A stretch of 64,000 nt of DNA from Sweltsa coloradensis (GCA_024449915.1 JAMZAV010000158.1:558001-622000); one strand, 5' to 3'. Positions 22,835 through 34,921 are shown, counted from the first letter of the stretch. Notes: generated by a model not told the origin, from the sequence alone. Translations and numbers: made by a program.

Positions 22835-23653
22835 CTAAGAAAACGCTCAGTTGGACGCGTTGATAAGCGAGCACGTGCTATACAATTTGTTGATGGTCCA
22901 AATTTCAACCTGATCTGAATCTTCGTGCAACCGCTACCATGAGCCAAAAAAGCTCCAGCTTCGTGCGACTTGTCGTTGCCATGGTAACGTTACTTTTGTT
23001 AAAATGTAATTTCCATCTACACTACTTATCGGATCAAAATAAAATCAACATATTCGTGACCGGACGGACATTCTAAATGATTTGGCTACCTCAGATTTTG
23101 TCGCCATTTAGTTTTTCAAAAAAACTTTCGATTAACTTTAATGTAACTTCTTAACTTTTTGAACGATTTTGCCACAAAACTAATGGGATTCAATCCAGAT
23201 CGAAGCTTGCGGATGGTCCAAATTTCAACTCGATCCGAACCTCCGTTTGACCGCTATCATGAGCCAAAAAAGCTGCGCAACTTTCCGTTGCCATGGTAAC
23301 GGAACTTTGTTATAAATAATGTAATTTCAATCTACACTGCTTATCGGATCAAAATAAAATTAACATATTCGTGACCGGACGGACATTCTAAATGATTTGG
23401 CCACCTCAGATTTTGTCTCCGTTTAGTTTGAAAAAAAAACTTTCGATTAACTTTAATGTAAATTTTTAACTTTTTGAACGATTTTGCCACAAAACTAATG
23501 ACTAATGGCATTCAATCGAGAACGAAGCTTGCGGATGGTCAAAATTTCAACTCGATCCGAGCCTCCGTTCGAGCGTTATGGCGAGACATACAAACAAACA
23601 AAAAAAAAAAGTGACTAATTTTTCCTGCAGAGTCAAATGGAAACGCTCGCTTA
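22835..23653 (-). mobile_element. Helentron-like element, family C, with tandem internal units
   Basis: The 3' end is at 22835 (CTAAGAAAACGCTCAGTTGG on the plus strand, then ACGCGTTGATAAGCGAGCAC); the 5' end at 23653 reads ATGGAAACGCTCGCTTAA. The asymmetric inverted repeat is TAAGCGAGC and the hairpin is AACGC...GCGTT. A ~322-bp unit starting GGTCCAAATTTCAACTCGAT is present twice in full (from 22893 and 23216) and a third time in part (23537). Each full unit includes GTTGCCATGGTAACG and TTCGTGACCGGACGGACATT. Confidence 0.75.
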
Positions 23654-23955
23654 ATTATAACATAAACCGGACACAATTGTCTCAACAAAAAAAATATCCT
23701 TGATCTTTGTCAAGAAAAAACTCCAACATTAGACGTATGCAAAGAATACAAGACTTGATTGAATATGCCAAAGAGCACTACAAAGTGTTTTAGTTCTTCT
23801 AACTTAATTAAGTACGTGCTAGTTGGCTAGTAGTCTACAATAGCACCTTCTGTATCATGCACTCGCACCATTTTTTACATAACCATAACCAAGTTTAATT
23901 AAGTACTTCACTGACTCAAAGCAGAAAGGTTATGTCAAAAATATAAATGTCTTAC

Positions 23956-24091
23956 CTGGACATGCCCGGGTATATTGTGGATCAGCAAAGAGCGAGATGC
24001 CTCCGCCAGTTGTAGCATCGAAGTACGATCCGACAGGACATAAGATCACAAACAGCATTGCAGAATCACACGATGCCACTCCGAGCGCGGG
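23956..24091 (-). CDS. bcat: Branched-chain aminotransferase, exon with PALGV and GISLFADPQYTRA
   Basis: It translates as PALGVASCDSAMLFVILCPV, then GSYFDATTGGGISLFADPQY and TRACPG. These align with the BCAT stretch PSLGV...L..V.SPVGPYF...VSLWA.P.YVRAW.GG, known to form part of the substrate pocket and domain linker. The acceptor is ACTTCCAG at 24092-24099 and the donor GTAAG at 23951-23955. It is 136 nt, starting in phase 0 and leaving 1 nt, which the next exon completes to Gly. A 15.7-kb intron separates it from the exon at 39752. Confidence 0.94.
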
Positions 24092-24189
24092 CTGGAAGTA
24101 AAGCAAGGTACAACATTATAGATAGATGCACATGTAAACACCACCATACAGAATGTATTCTCTGTTTACGGCATGTTCCTCCTGTAGAG

Positions 24190-24532
24190 GATTTGTTTAT
24201 TTGGATTAAGGACGCGTCAATCGTAAGGTGATAATGCACCACTCTAGCCTATAGGGGATATGGGGAGGAGGGGCCCATGCTGGTCAGAACCAGCCACGGG
24301 GGGGGTTTTCACGTCGCGGTCGTCATCGTTTTTGTCATCGTTCGTTGTGTCATTGTCATCGTCGTCGGGGAGGTCGTCAAGGGAAGGGTTCCCCGACAAC
24401 GACTGACAGAGATCGCCTCTAGTTTCGAGGAGTAAAAATTACCCTTCTTACTAGCTGATTTTTGCGAGATCAACTTTTTTTTTTACGCCTTTAACGATTA
24501 GCAGACCCATGCTCTGGGCCAATTTAGTGGAA
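24190..24532 (-). mobile_element. Retroposon family S, copy 3
   Basis: The tail reads TTTATTTGGATTAAGGACGC at 24198-24217, then GCACCACTCTAGCC and the CATCGTCGTCGG-rich block near 24355. The head ATGCTCTGGGCCAATTTA is at 24510-24527. It lies just upstream, in gene direction, of the 23956 exon, in sense orientation. Confidence 0.7.
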
Positions 24533-24666
24533 ACTCAGTTCTCATCAGCAGCCGTGAGGAGCACATATCCACAGTAGATTTATGGATTACAGACCCGGGA
24601 TCGATACGACCTAGCTGCCCCGCGTTTACTATCCATCACTGCACATGCATTTAAATTGATTTGGAC

Positions 24667-25183
24667 CTGGACCCCTATTCTATAACTCTGATCGAATTGG
24701 ATTCGTACGTTTTCGACGGTACTCAATTTGGTTGTGGTTGGTCGAGGTCGAAAGGTATGATTCACATGGTAGTGCAGTCGGCCAAATGTGAACAAATGAA
24801 TCGCAGTTGATTGTCATATCTTCGAAATGACAGAATTAAATAGATGTGTATGTTATTTCCAATTGGGGAGAAATGGATTTTAAATGGTATGATTTTATGA
24901 AAAAAGGGAATGCATGGGACTTTTCGGGATAGGCCCTTACTAAAGGTAGGTTTTCTTTGAGCATACTATTGTTATTCGTTTGGGAAAGTTAATAATCTGG
25001 CTGTGTTTACGTGTAGGCTAGAACTAATCTCCCGCCATTTTTTTCTAATTTAACATAAACAAATTTCGACCAACGAAAAAAATCACATTCCTTTCGACCT
25101 CGACCAACCACAACCGAATTTTCGATTTCCCGTCAAAAACTTATGAATCCGTTTCGGTCCGGAGTTATAGAATAGAGGCCCAG
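24667..25183. mobile_element. Foldback MITE, ~95-bp arms
   Basis: The left arm, CCCCTATTCTATAACTC then GGTTGTGGTTGGTCGAGGTC at about 24729, is mirrored on the right by GACCTCGACCAACCACAACC at about 25098 and GGAGTTATAGAATAGAGG at 25161-25178. Outermost bases CTGGACC and GGCCCAG also pair. The interior of about 320 bp is non-coding. No clear target duplication was found. Confidence 0.75.
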
Positions 25184-25659
25184 AACTTTTGTGGTGCAGG
25201 TAGATCTGTAGTTGGTTGGTAGAATATGGAAGCCTTGTTTCATAAGACATAAAAACTAGGTGATGCCTGTCTTATTGGTGCATCCACTTGAGAAGATTTA
25301 GTAGTGTTTTTAATTAAAAAGTACAGAGTTCAACTCCTGTGTCAGGCTGGGCTCTTGTAACTTCTGACATTTTCAGAAATCTATCTACTGTACTATAATA
25401 GCATTCATGCAAACAGTAACACTGGAGTCGTTGTGGTACAGAGTAGCAAAGTGAATTGTACTTGATGTTTAGTGGATTTTGTTGGCGTTAGCTTATGGCG
25501 TATTCCATTGGCATGCATTCAGCGAGTGCAGGGATGTCATTGTTGTCGACTTCCACTCGAATGACATTACATATAATAACTGAACAAATGAAGAGACAAA
25601 TGACGATTCGGTGCGCACTAGGGCGCACAAGTGGGCCCAATGGAAAACACCATTAGTAA

Positions 25660-25790
25660 TGGACCAATGGTTAATGCCATCTATCTAGGTGCCCGTTAGG
25701 GCGCCGCAGCCAAGCCGTGGCGCGCTACACACTCTGGCACCTTATACAGCAAGCAAAGGTGGGGTGATTTCGAGGTGTTACCCAGCTGTC
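25660..25790. repeat. Fragment shared with 32463-32570 (DNA-element end)
   Basis: The 19-mer GGCACCTTATACAGCAAGC at 25736-25754 recurs exactly at 32513-32531. In both places it is preceded by a GTGCC...GC(C)GCTGCC/CAGCCAAG block and followed by TTTGAGGTGT/TTCGAGGTGT. It is an end of an unassigned transposon family. Confidence 0.45.
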
Positions 25791-26217
25791 ATGAAACGTA
25801 ACGTGAACTTGAAAACTATCAAAATCGAGGGGATTTAGGTACCTGACAACAGATGCCAAATTTGGTTGGGGTACAAGCATTCCTTCTTGGTGAAAAAATG
25901 GCTTGAAACATGCTCAAAATCACTTTAAGGATGTTAGGTACTACCACTACTACTGCTACTACTTCTATGGTATAATTCGTCAGTTTCAATCGGCCAGCGA
26001 TTCTGCGGATTTCTGCCCAAACGGGTGGGGCTACAAAGTTCATATTTTACATGTACATTAAGGTTATAGTGATATAGTGCCTTTTGAAAGAAAAAGTTGA
26101 AAAAGTTTGCTGGAAGGATTCCAAATTCTAATGGTTTTAATATAAGCCTTAAACAGGCATATAATCAACAAGTAACTTTAGTTACTTGACAATGATCGCC
26201 TACATTATTTACAAAAA

Positions 26218-26338
26218 GCAAGTCTTTGGACCACTAGATTTACATTGTATTGTTAATTGGTTATACCATAGCAAGTCAAGCAAGTCTTTGGACCACTAGA
26301 TATTTTACGTTGTATTGTTAATTGGTTATACCATAGCA
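26218..26338. repeat. Tandem duplication of a ~58-bp unit
   Basis: The unit AGCAAGTCTTTGGACCACTA plus GTATTGTTAATTGGTTATAC occurs at 26217-26275 and 26280-26338, differing by a few bases. Confidence 0.8.
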
Positions 26339-26419
26339 ATTAAATCGACTTTGATAAAATTATTATATTTTTACAAATAATTTTACAATGGAACTTAAAA
26401 AAGGAATGAGATCCCACAC

Positions 26420-26825
26420 ATAACAAAAACTTGTAAAAATACAGCCAAACCTTACACACTCTAAAGAAATGAGATCTAAAAAAAGGGCCAAGCTCATCTA
26501 CCCTTCCACATTTGCGCATTCTTAATTCATAAACGTACAGTGTCCCGTAACAACATACTTGAAAGCTTGGAAAAATAGAATTTGCATGACCATAAAGTTT
26601 AAATTAATTAGAAAAAAAAGAATTTGGATGAACTATTACTATTACGTTTAAATTAATAGTTGCAAATTCTATTTTGCCAAGCTTTTCGAGGATGTTGTTA
26701 CAGGACACTGTACGTTTATGAATTAAGAATGTGCAAATGTGAAGGGTAGATGAGCTTGGCCCTTTTTTTAGATCTCATTTCTTTTGAGTGTGTAAGGTTT
26801 GACTGTAGTTTTACAAGTTTTTGCT
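26420..26825. mobile_element. Foldback element, ~165-bp arms
   Basis: The left arm (AACTTGTAAAAATACAGCCA at 26428, GAGATCTAAAAAAAGGGCCA at 26470, CGTACAGTGTCCCGTAACAA near 26535) is reverse-complemented at 26640-26823. The loop is about 60 bp and AT-rich. Arm fragments recur as solo pieces near 33588-33640 and 49270-49315, so the family is dispersed. Confidence 0.8.
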
Positions 26826-26911
26826 ATGTGTTTATGGGTGTATCGGAAATGTACATTTTGGCATGCTAGCCTATTAACAATTAGCCTGCTAAATCAGCAG
26901 CATAGATACTA

Positions 26912-27502
26912 CTAGGAAACTTCCCAGACGCTTTTACAGGCGCGTTGTTGGATAAGCGTAATTGTTTAAAAACAAAAAAAGCGTAAAATTGTGATTTTCA
27001 TAAGAAATAATTATTCGATTACGCTCAAATTTCACACGAATATATTAATTTATAAAATTTAGGTTCTGTGAAAAAATTATTACAGTCGGATAAAGCATGC
27101 AGGTGTTAAAAGTCGAAGAAATTTTTTAAAAAAAAATCGTAAAATTGCGATTTTCATAAGATAATATCAAATCACCGGTTATAACATAAGTCAGGTCGGG
27201 GGGTGAGTATCACCAATTTCTCGGGCGGGATGCTTCAGTGTTGCTAGCCAGGCTCAAACACTCCTCATCTAAACTTCGTGACTATGTATTCTATGACCAG
27301 AGCAATTTTTCATGATTTTCTCCAAGTCTTGGCCTCACTCTAATTCTTTCGAATTTCCTCCCCCCGGGTCAAATTTTCTCATCGTAATTGTATCGTTTAC
27401 CCGGAATCTTTACCAAAAATTAAAATACAAAAGCAAAAAAAACATTTGGATTTTTTTCTCCAGTGTAGTGAAAGTGAAATTGGAATCTCGCTACCTATCC
27501 AA
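26912..27502 (-). mobile_element. Helentron-like element, family A1, internally disrupted
   Basis: The 3' end CTAGGAAACTTCCCAGACGC then GGCGCGTTGTTGGATAAGCG at 26912-26957; the 5' side has TTTTTTCTCCAGTGTAGTGA at 27453 and ends CTACCTATCCAA. Between them (27180-27400) lies unrelated sequence with GGTCAAATTTTCTC and GCCAGGCTCAAACACTCC. Compared with siblings the 5' half has many single-base losses. Confidence 0.6.
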
Positions 27503-27722
27503 CTATACCCTCCGTAGCATCTCTCCTGCCTTTCTCTTTGCAACTACTGTCATTGTTGATATTGCTTGATGTTAGCTTAGTAGGCAACGGCTAAAAGCAT
27601 TTCAGATCCGCCATAATCATCTGCCTTTAGATAGTTTGTAAAAGATTATTTGAACCTGACATGGAATAAGTATGACTTCAATAGGAATATCACCAAGTCC
27701 AATATTGACGTGGGTTGTAAAA
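27503..27722. repeat. Degraded duplicate of 29884-30125
   Basis: Shares GATGTTAGCTTAGTAGGCAA, CAGATCCGCC, AACCTGACATGGAATAAG and ATTGACGTGGGT with 29950-30115. Most differences are single-base deletions in this copy. In both places it directly follows the 5' end of an A1 Helentron, so a composite block (Helentron plus flank) has been duplicated. Confidence 0.7.
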
Positions 27723-27897
27723 ATGGATGACTAGAAACGCTTAGTCCGCCGCGTGATGGATTGAGCGTATTTTTTTTAAACAAAAAAGCGTAAAATTGTA
27801 TTTTTTTAATAGATCATTTTCGATTACGCTCAAATTTTACACAAAACTTCCCAAACGCTACAGGGGACGTTGTTGGATAAGCCGAATTGTTTAAAAA

Positions 27898-27999
<102 letters not shown>

Positions 28000-28129
28000 A
28001 TTCCGCGGGCGGGACTTCGGTGCTACCAGGCTCAACACCTCCTCATTACTCGATGTATTCTATGACGGCTTTCTACCGTCTCTCTTTCTTTCTATCTCCA
28101 GAGTCTTCTCATTATTCTTTCTGATTTCC

Positions 28130-29450
28130 TCTTCTTCAGTTCCATTTTATTGCCCTCCATCTATCTCTGGGCCAACTCTCTACTCCCCCAGTGTGTTCAA
28201 TCTCTTCTTGGTATTCTACTGTTTCATTCTTACTGCCCAACCATCGGTTTTCTTCCTTTTTATTGTAAACTTTCCTCCTATTGTTCTTTTGTTGCTCCGT
28301 ACCTGTTATTTGTTAGTACAGAACTTTAAATTTCATTCGGCTTTAATCTGCTGTCTTCCTTTCCTCTATGTCCATGTCACGGATGATAGATATTATGGAG
28401 AATACTTGTACAATAACATCTTGCACCTGGATATATTTCTCTTCCATAATAGTTACGTACACTTTGGTAAAATTTTCTGCTAAATATCTCCTTGATATTT
28501 CACATCGATTTTGCGTCCTTTGTTATATACTTCCGGGTATTAAATGCTTCGCAGGCAGCTCTTCACCCCGAGATTATCTCTTTTGATTTGTTTACTTCTT
28601 GTTACTATAATGTTCACTCTTTTCAATGCTTATTTTCATGTTAAACTCAGTGTTTCTCATTCCACTATCTCGCTCTTCTGTACTTCTCAATGTATCCCAT
28701 CTCACTTATCATCTGCAAATATATGTTAGATGTTCACTTTGTGGTTCAACTTTACGCTATGTTATCCTACAACGGTAAATAATGAGGTGCATCACACTAC
28801 TGCGTAGCCCACCTTTATTCAACCAAGATTCTACCAAATGGTGTTTGACACACTCTGTTGTGACATATGTGCTTTGAATTTGTTTAGATTGTTTACTTCT
28901 GCATCTTTAGCATTCCAGCTTTGCTTTGGGACCTGTCATATGCTTTTTCTACATCCAAGAATACCATGAACATTCTTCCCTTTTCCCACTTTTTTTCCTT
29001 TTGCTGAGCGCAAAATGAGACTATGTGAGCGCCAGCTCTAAACCCTATTGTTCCTTTCAATTGGCTCTACTTTGTCGAGTCTTCGATTAGTATTTTTCGT
29101 ATATCTTTGCACACGTCATCAGCGTTTTCTATCCTAAATTTTTACACTTTTCCTGTCCCCTCTAATGTTGGCACTATATCCTCCCCCAGTCATCTGACCT
29201 CTTCTTCAAGCGCACTGGTCACTCTCCCACCAATCTATGCCTGCATCCCCGCAGCTTGATCATCTCCAAACTATTCATCCTCTCCGAAGCTTTACCATTT
29301 TCATGCTTTTACTGCTTCACTACTTCCCTCTAATTTCATTTCATATTTTTCTATTTCTTCTCATTGTTTCTGAAAGATTTTATTGTTAGGTCCCCTCCTG
29401 ATTGTTATGTTAGTATCAAAGCCCTAAAGTGTGTTTTTGAAATTATTTCT
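28130..29450 (-). pseudogene. Decayed non-LTR retrotransposon reverse transcriptase
   Basis: On the minus strand, near 28985-28935, a frame reads MFMVFLDVEKAYDR, the RT motif with the first catalytic Asp. Near 28725 another reads IFADDK, the F/YADD motif, followed by MKISIEKSE, as in LINE RTs. Stops and frameshifts break the frame throughout. The order and spacing (about 220 bp between motifs, shorter than usual) fit a deleted RTE/CR1-like copy. No endonuclease was recognised. Confidence 0.65.
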
Positions 29451-29499
29451 TCCACAATTATTTTTCACTTTATTCTGGGTCAGTAAAAGGAGAATTAAA

Positions 29500-29883
29500 A
29501 ATGTTGTTGGTCAAGGTATTTTGATTGTGCTTAAATTTCACACGAATATATTAATTCATAAAGTTAAGGTTCTGTAAAAAAAACGTTACAATCGGATAAA
29601 GCATGTAGGTGTTATAAGTCGAAGAAATTTTTTAAAAATAAAAAATCGTAAAATTGCGATTTTCATGAGAAAGGATTTTTCGATTGAGCTCAAGAACGTG
29701 GCAGTACCTACTAAGTTCAGAGATTTCGAAGACCTCCATAAAATTTCATCGTAATAGAAATATCGGTTTAGCCGGAATCGTGTTAACAAACACATAAAAA
29801 TACAAAAAGAAAAAAAAAACATTCTGGATTTTTTTCTCCAGTGTAGTGAAAAGTGAAATGGAATCTTCGCTACGCTCATCCAA
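29500..29883 (-). mobile_element. Helentron-like element, family A1, 3'-truncated
   Basis: The 5' part is complete: it ends CTTCGCTACGCTCATCCAA at 29883, preceded by TTTTTTCTCCAGTGTAGTGA and ATATCGGTTTAGCCGGAATC. At 29500 it breaks into LINE-like sequence, with no 3' hairpin or CTAG. Confidence 0.7.
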
Positions 29884-30194
29884 CTATACCCTCCGTCAGC
29901 AGTCTCTCCACTGCCATCTTCTTGCAACTTCACTTTCATTGTTGATCATTGCTTGATGTTAGCTTAGTAGGCAAACAGGCTAAAAGACATTTCAGATCCG
30001 CCCTAATCATCTGCCTTAGAGAGTTTGTAAAAGATTGAATTGAACCTGACATGGAATAAGATGACTTCAATAGGGAATATGCACCAAGTCCAAATATTGA
30101 CGTGGGTGTAAAAAATGGATAGAAAACCACTTAAAACGCCATTATACTGCAATTAAAAGCAATTTAAAGAAAATATTTTAAATTCTATTGAGGC

Positions 30195-30420
30195 TCAAAG
30201 TTTGTAGTATTTTATTTCCCACGCAAACAGCACGTGACGTCAAGATTCAGGTCGAGAGCACGCTAGAGCACTGTTGCCCAATGGGCTTACAAACATACTT
30301 AGATTGCAAAGTTAATATCACTGTTTGGCATCACCTTATTGGCCGATTCGCATCAGTACCATATAGTGATGTAGAGGCTCATTTTTCCCGCCATTATTAT
30401 TGATGCAACTTTCAGCTTAC
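30195..30420. promoter_or_regulatory. Promoter-like cluster: E-box/CRE composite and CCAAT boxes
   Basis: CACGTGACGTCA at 30231-30242 joins a canonical E box to a CRE-like TGACGTCA. CCAAT occurs at about 30279 and inverted (ATTGG) at about 30341. They lie within 120 bp in otherwise AT-rich intron DNA. Such clusters occur in promoters, but no linked exon was found. Confidence 0.3.
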
Positions 30421-32460
30421 TTTTATAAACGAAAATCTTATTTAAATAATAAATAATATGATTAACGTATTCAGAATGAAGTCCTTAATGTAGTGGAGTG
30501 ATAAAAAAGTTAAGGTATATTCCCTATTGCCTGGCTAAAGTCATAATCATAGCTTGCAAACACCATGATGTTAGATCGGTCACTTTAGAAATAATGCCTT
30601 GTGTTTGTCCACACATTAACACTGCTGTATGAATAATGTACGTGAATTTACATTCACTAGGGGTGTGATAATCAACTTCAAACAGCATAGTATTCACTAT
30701 GAACAGGCTTGAAGAAAGTTGAATGAAGGATGGTACAGAGTTCATTTCAGATGAATACACAACTCGCAGAGCATAGGCTATATTAGTATTATCTAATTAA
30801 TTAATAAACATGACTGTCAAAATGAGAACATGAGTCAACAAAGAAGGTTGCAGTCTTTATTACACCGAGTACAGTAGTCACAGCAAAGAACTGACAAGGC
30901 AAGCCCATGTTTCAAGTGATTTTAAGGGACTTTAATATTGCCTGGCATTGTACAGATTATTTTTTATCATTTTCCATGATATGGAAGCTATCACAATTCT
31001 TTACTATCAGATTTTATTTTAAACACTAACTATTCTAACTCAAAATTGAATGTCAATATTTCATTTAATTAACAATTTAAATACTTCTATCCCAAGTATT
31101 GTATTGTGTTGACTGTTTATTATGAACATGGAGATTCAGTACACCTTGGCCACAGCCATGCATTCACCACCTAGGCCTACATTAAAAAAAGATTCGATAA
31201 AAATGATTAATTCAAGAACAAAAGCCGTTATTTAATGCTTAACAGTTTTAGACTATTTTCCACTTATTATTTCTTGCGTGTTTGAATGTAACAGATTTAA
31301 CTGAAAACGCTAACATCACCCACAAATTTGTTCAAGTATGTTTGATTAAAATTTAAACGCAACCGGTTGAGTGGTTCAAAAGTTCTCCACCGACTGACAT
31401 AATCACAGAGAAAGACCATTCCAAGCTGATATACAAGACACACGCTCCCTCGTCTAATGAACTAAATGTAGATACATCCTTATTAAATTTGCTACTGGAT
31501 TTTGTACTGTTCTGTTCTTTGATATTATTTATTAAGTTCATTCACTTCATTCTTCATATATTTTCCCACACAATATATTAGGGCTATATAACACAGGCTG
31601 TGGAGGATATGAGTGATTTTGAAATAACTTTGTTTTGATGGCACCAATCCAAGTTTAGTTGTGGGTGCAATCCGTGTTAACACGTCATATGGTCCGATGA
31701 TCAAGCAAATAGTCTGTGCCTATTGCAAATACATTGACTTAACAACAATACAAAGAACAACATCATAGGTTGGCTAATCACACAAAAATAAATTGGCTAA
31801 CTGAGAAGTTTGAATCCAATTAAAGTGACGTGGAAGATACTAGAATAAAATTATGTAACTAAGCAAGGAAAGCCACATTTGATATATGTACGCCTAATCT
31901 GTTATTGACCGTTGACCTTACATTCTTCCTATCACGAACAGCAATTCACGTCACAGAATTATAAAAAGAAATGTTTCACCATATCGCAGAACTTGGGGAA
32001 GGCCATACACACTACACAAAAAAAGTTAGTTAATAATAATTAATTGGTTCATGTTTAGAATAGAAGATTAATAATGCAAGAATAAAATGTATGTTTTAAA
32101 TTGTACAGTGGTATATTTGGTTTGCTTTCAAAGCTGGAGTAATAAAGCCAAATAGGTATTATAGGCAAGTATTTTTGTTAAATGATTTCAATGTTAACAT
32201 CAGTTACTAAATTGACTGGTAGGCCTATACTTCATTCTTATCATACCCATACATATCTAAAAAAGATAAGCATTGATTATGTATTTGCACTGATTTGTGT
32301 CAACTTAATAATTAAGAGTGCATTTTATTGGATCCAACAAGACTTGTATAGCTCGGTCAGCCTGGCTGATGCAAACACCACTCTCACTACCGTCATTGCA
32401 AATTTTTCAACTTAGCACTAAAACAGGCCTTTTGGGTTTGAAATATTGGCTGCGTTATCA
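30421..32460. other. No gene recognised
   Basis: AT-rich sequence inside the large BCAT intron. No conserved ORF, RNA gene or element structure was seen on either strand. A short imperfect GTGTTAACACG-like palindrome occurs near 31672. Confidence 0.5.
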
Positions 32461-32462
32461 GA

Positions 32463-33094
32463 ACATTACTAGGGTGCCGCTGCCAAGTAATGGTGAATTA
32501 GTAGTGCACTGAGGCACCTTATACAGCAAGCTTAGTTCAGGCATTTTTGAGGTGTCATCCAGAAAATATTTACACTTTTTTGAATTCACGGCTGATGTGA
32601 AGATTTTAATTTTTTTACAAAAAGACTTCCATTCCTCGAAAACACACAAAACGGTTATCTTTTTGCCCTGCAGGCATTTTTTCAGTTCATTGGGACGAAA
32701 TTTACTTCGACAGCCAAACTGGCTTCTATCTCGTCAAGAAAAACAATAATTAGGCCTACATCAAGATACATGCCATATTGGGATTCCATTTGGCCCAAAA
32801 GCATTTTAAAGCGCCGATGACAACAATAGAATTTACTATCTTGATTTAACAGTTTTCACCACTTCTTGTAAGTCGGAATCAGAGATTTTTGCACACAAAC
32901 TTATATTATCTAGTCCGCTCAAATAAAATTTATATTATTATTATTTATTTATTTTTATATTTATATCAAGAAATAGTGCCAACCTAAGTTAATGTTTATC
33001 ATGATAATGAAATATAAATATATTAAAATTTGATATCAACCCAAGGCACATGCCACAGGGAATGGCTTGGCTGCCATAGGTTGCCGACCCCTGC
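32463..33094. mobile_element. Possible hAT-like remnant
   Basis: The right edge reversed reads CAGGGGTCGGCAACCTATGG, a terminus typical of Charlie-type hAT elements. The left part (GGCACCTTATACAGCAAGC at 32513) is shared with 25736. I could not match the two ends as inverted repeats or find a duplication, so they may be two fragments. The interior is AT-rich and non-coding. Confidence 0.35.
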
Positions 33095-33558
33095 TTTAAG
33101 GCTTCTAAATGATTGACGTCAACGTGGGGAGACGTTAATGGGAAATGCGAATGAGGTAGAAATGGAAAGCGAGACGTTTACAATTGACGCAAATCGGGAC
33201 CACTTTGTTTCAAATAAAACAATAAATAAAACGTCAAATGAAACCCTAGTGCCTAGATATCTAAGCAGACGTTGTAGGTTATGTTTGTTTCATGTTTTGT
33301 TCTGTCGCGAAGAGAGTACAAAGCATTTGCGCATGCGCGACGATCACATCGCCAAACGGAATGTGAATGTAGACACCAAAGTTGGGACTTGACGAACTTT
33401 GGCCGGAGCGGCCAAAGTTCCATTCCCGTTCCATCCATTCCCGTTCACTTCCCGTCAATCATAAACGCTTAGCTGTAAATGCTAGATGTGTTATCTTTCG
33501 CGTTCACGTCTCCATTCACGTCTCCCCACGTTGCCTTCAATAGTAAACCGGCCTTAAA
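33095..33558. mobile_element. 464-bp element with ~50-bp terminal inverted repeats and internal hairpins
   Basis: The left end TTTAAGGC...CAACGTGGGGAGACGT and the right end, reversed, TTTAAGGC...CAACGTGGGGAGACGT match with few differences. Inside, GAACTTTGGCCG and CGGCCAAAGTTC (33390-33420) form a 12-bp perfect hairpin with a 3-base loop, and ATTCCCGTTCCATCC-type repeats follow. No transposase. Confidence 0.65.
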
Positions 33559-34445
33559 AAGGAGTCATTTCACATATAAATAGTGTGTAAGTGTGAAGGG
33601 TAATTGGTTTGGCACTTCTTTTATTAGATGATATGTTTTGTGTATGTACATAATTGGCTATTTAAATTTTTGTACGCGTGGGGCCTTAGAGGATCTTAAA
33701 TTATCTACATCACCCACACTTCCACAAAGCATACTGTAATACATTAGATTTAGAACATTGGTTTCATTCAATCCAATTGGCAAAGCTTAGAAATGACCTT
33801 GGATTGATAAAACTCAAGATTTATAAGACAAATTAGGAAATGTGAGTAGGTCCAATCCTATTGTTATAGGTAGGCCTACAGGCTTATGAGATACAAACAA
33901 GATAAGCCCTAAAGATAGATGAAATTGTAAATTGTTATTCTACATCAGAGCCTGAAAGATAAGATTGCCATCTTGCCCATTAATTAATTGTTTTTATAAA
34001 CTAGGCCTAGACTGAATGTTATGAACTAGAATGGACTATTAATTGTCACAGGAAATGGAAAACAACGTTGATAAAAATACTATTGACTTAAACACTTGAG
34101 AGTCAATGCCATTGGAATTAGGTACAAGATCAAGTAAGCGTCAACAAGGTGCATGAATGATTGCTGGTAGTACCCCTACCCTATAATATGATTTGAATAC
34201 AGTAATAGGCCATTAACAAGTAATAATAGCCTACTAACAAAAAGTAAATACTTCCATTGTAAAGTATGTAACAGCATCAACTATATGCGGTGCCATCTTT
34301 AAATACCGGTAATAAATTATTAGATTTTAGGTAGACCATGTAACATTTGGTTTTGATTGAATCAATATGCTTATGTTTTGATAGCATTACAGTCATCAAT
34401 GTCAAATTACATCAAAATTAAATCCAAGCACAGAACATTTTAATT

Positions 34446-34800
34446 TTGTTTTTTTAAGATGTACAAGGTAATGTAATCAGAAAAGAACTGGGACTGGAGA
34501 GATTGAGGTTTAAACTAGGAAGAGAACGTCTAAGATGGTTTGGACATATGGAAAGGATGGGCAGGGATAGGATTCCAAGACAAGAATTTGAAGCGGCAGA
34601 GGAGGGGGAAAAGAAAAGTAGGAAGGCCAAGAGAGAAATGGGAAAGATCAATTCAAGAAGACGGAAAACGAGATAAAATGTGGGAACATGTGGCAAGTGT
34701 AAAGCTGTAGGAGGACAGAAGAGAGTGGAGTAAATTGGTGGAGAAAAAGTAGTTAGATGATGAGAAAGAGACACTGAGTCTGGCAAGCTTAGTATCTAGT
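34446..34800 (+). pseudogene. 3' end of a non-LTR retrotransposon, decayed
   Basis: Plus-strand frames, with frameshifts, give RLRWFGHMERMGRDRIPRQE, KVGRPREKWERSIQEDGKR and REWSKLVEKK. This is the same C-terminal signature as at 3045-3592, in the opposite orientation. It ends near a TATGATGATTTATTATTATT microsatellite-like tail. The 5' part is absent. Confidence 0.65.
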
Positions 34801-34921
34801 TTCATGCCCTAGATAATGGTGGAAAACCACTACTCAACCCGACATAGTTGGAACTGAGTTATGATGATTTATTATTATTGTTGGATCAAAAAAGGCCTTT
34901 TCCACACATCGAATAAATTGT

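Noticed and set aside
25319..25345. B-box-like GAGTTCAACTCC as a tRNA gene
   Set aside because: No A box or foldable cloverleaf nearby.
30524..30760. Minus-strand 78-codon ORF next to the E-box/CRE cluster as a gene
   Set aside because: No family motif, no splice sites and composition like the surroundings.
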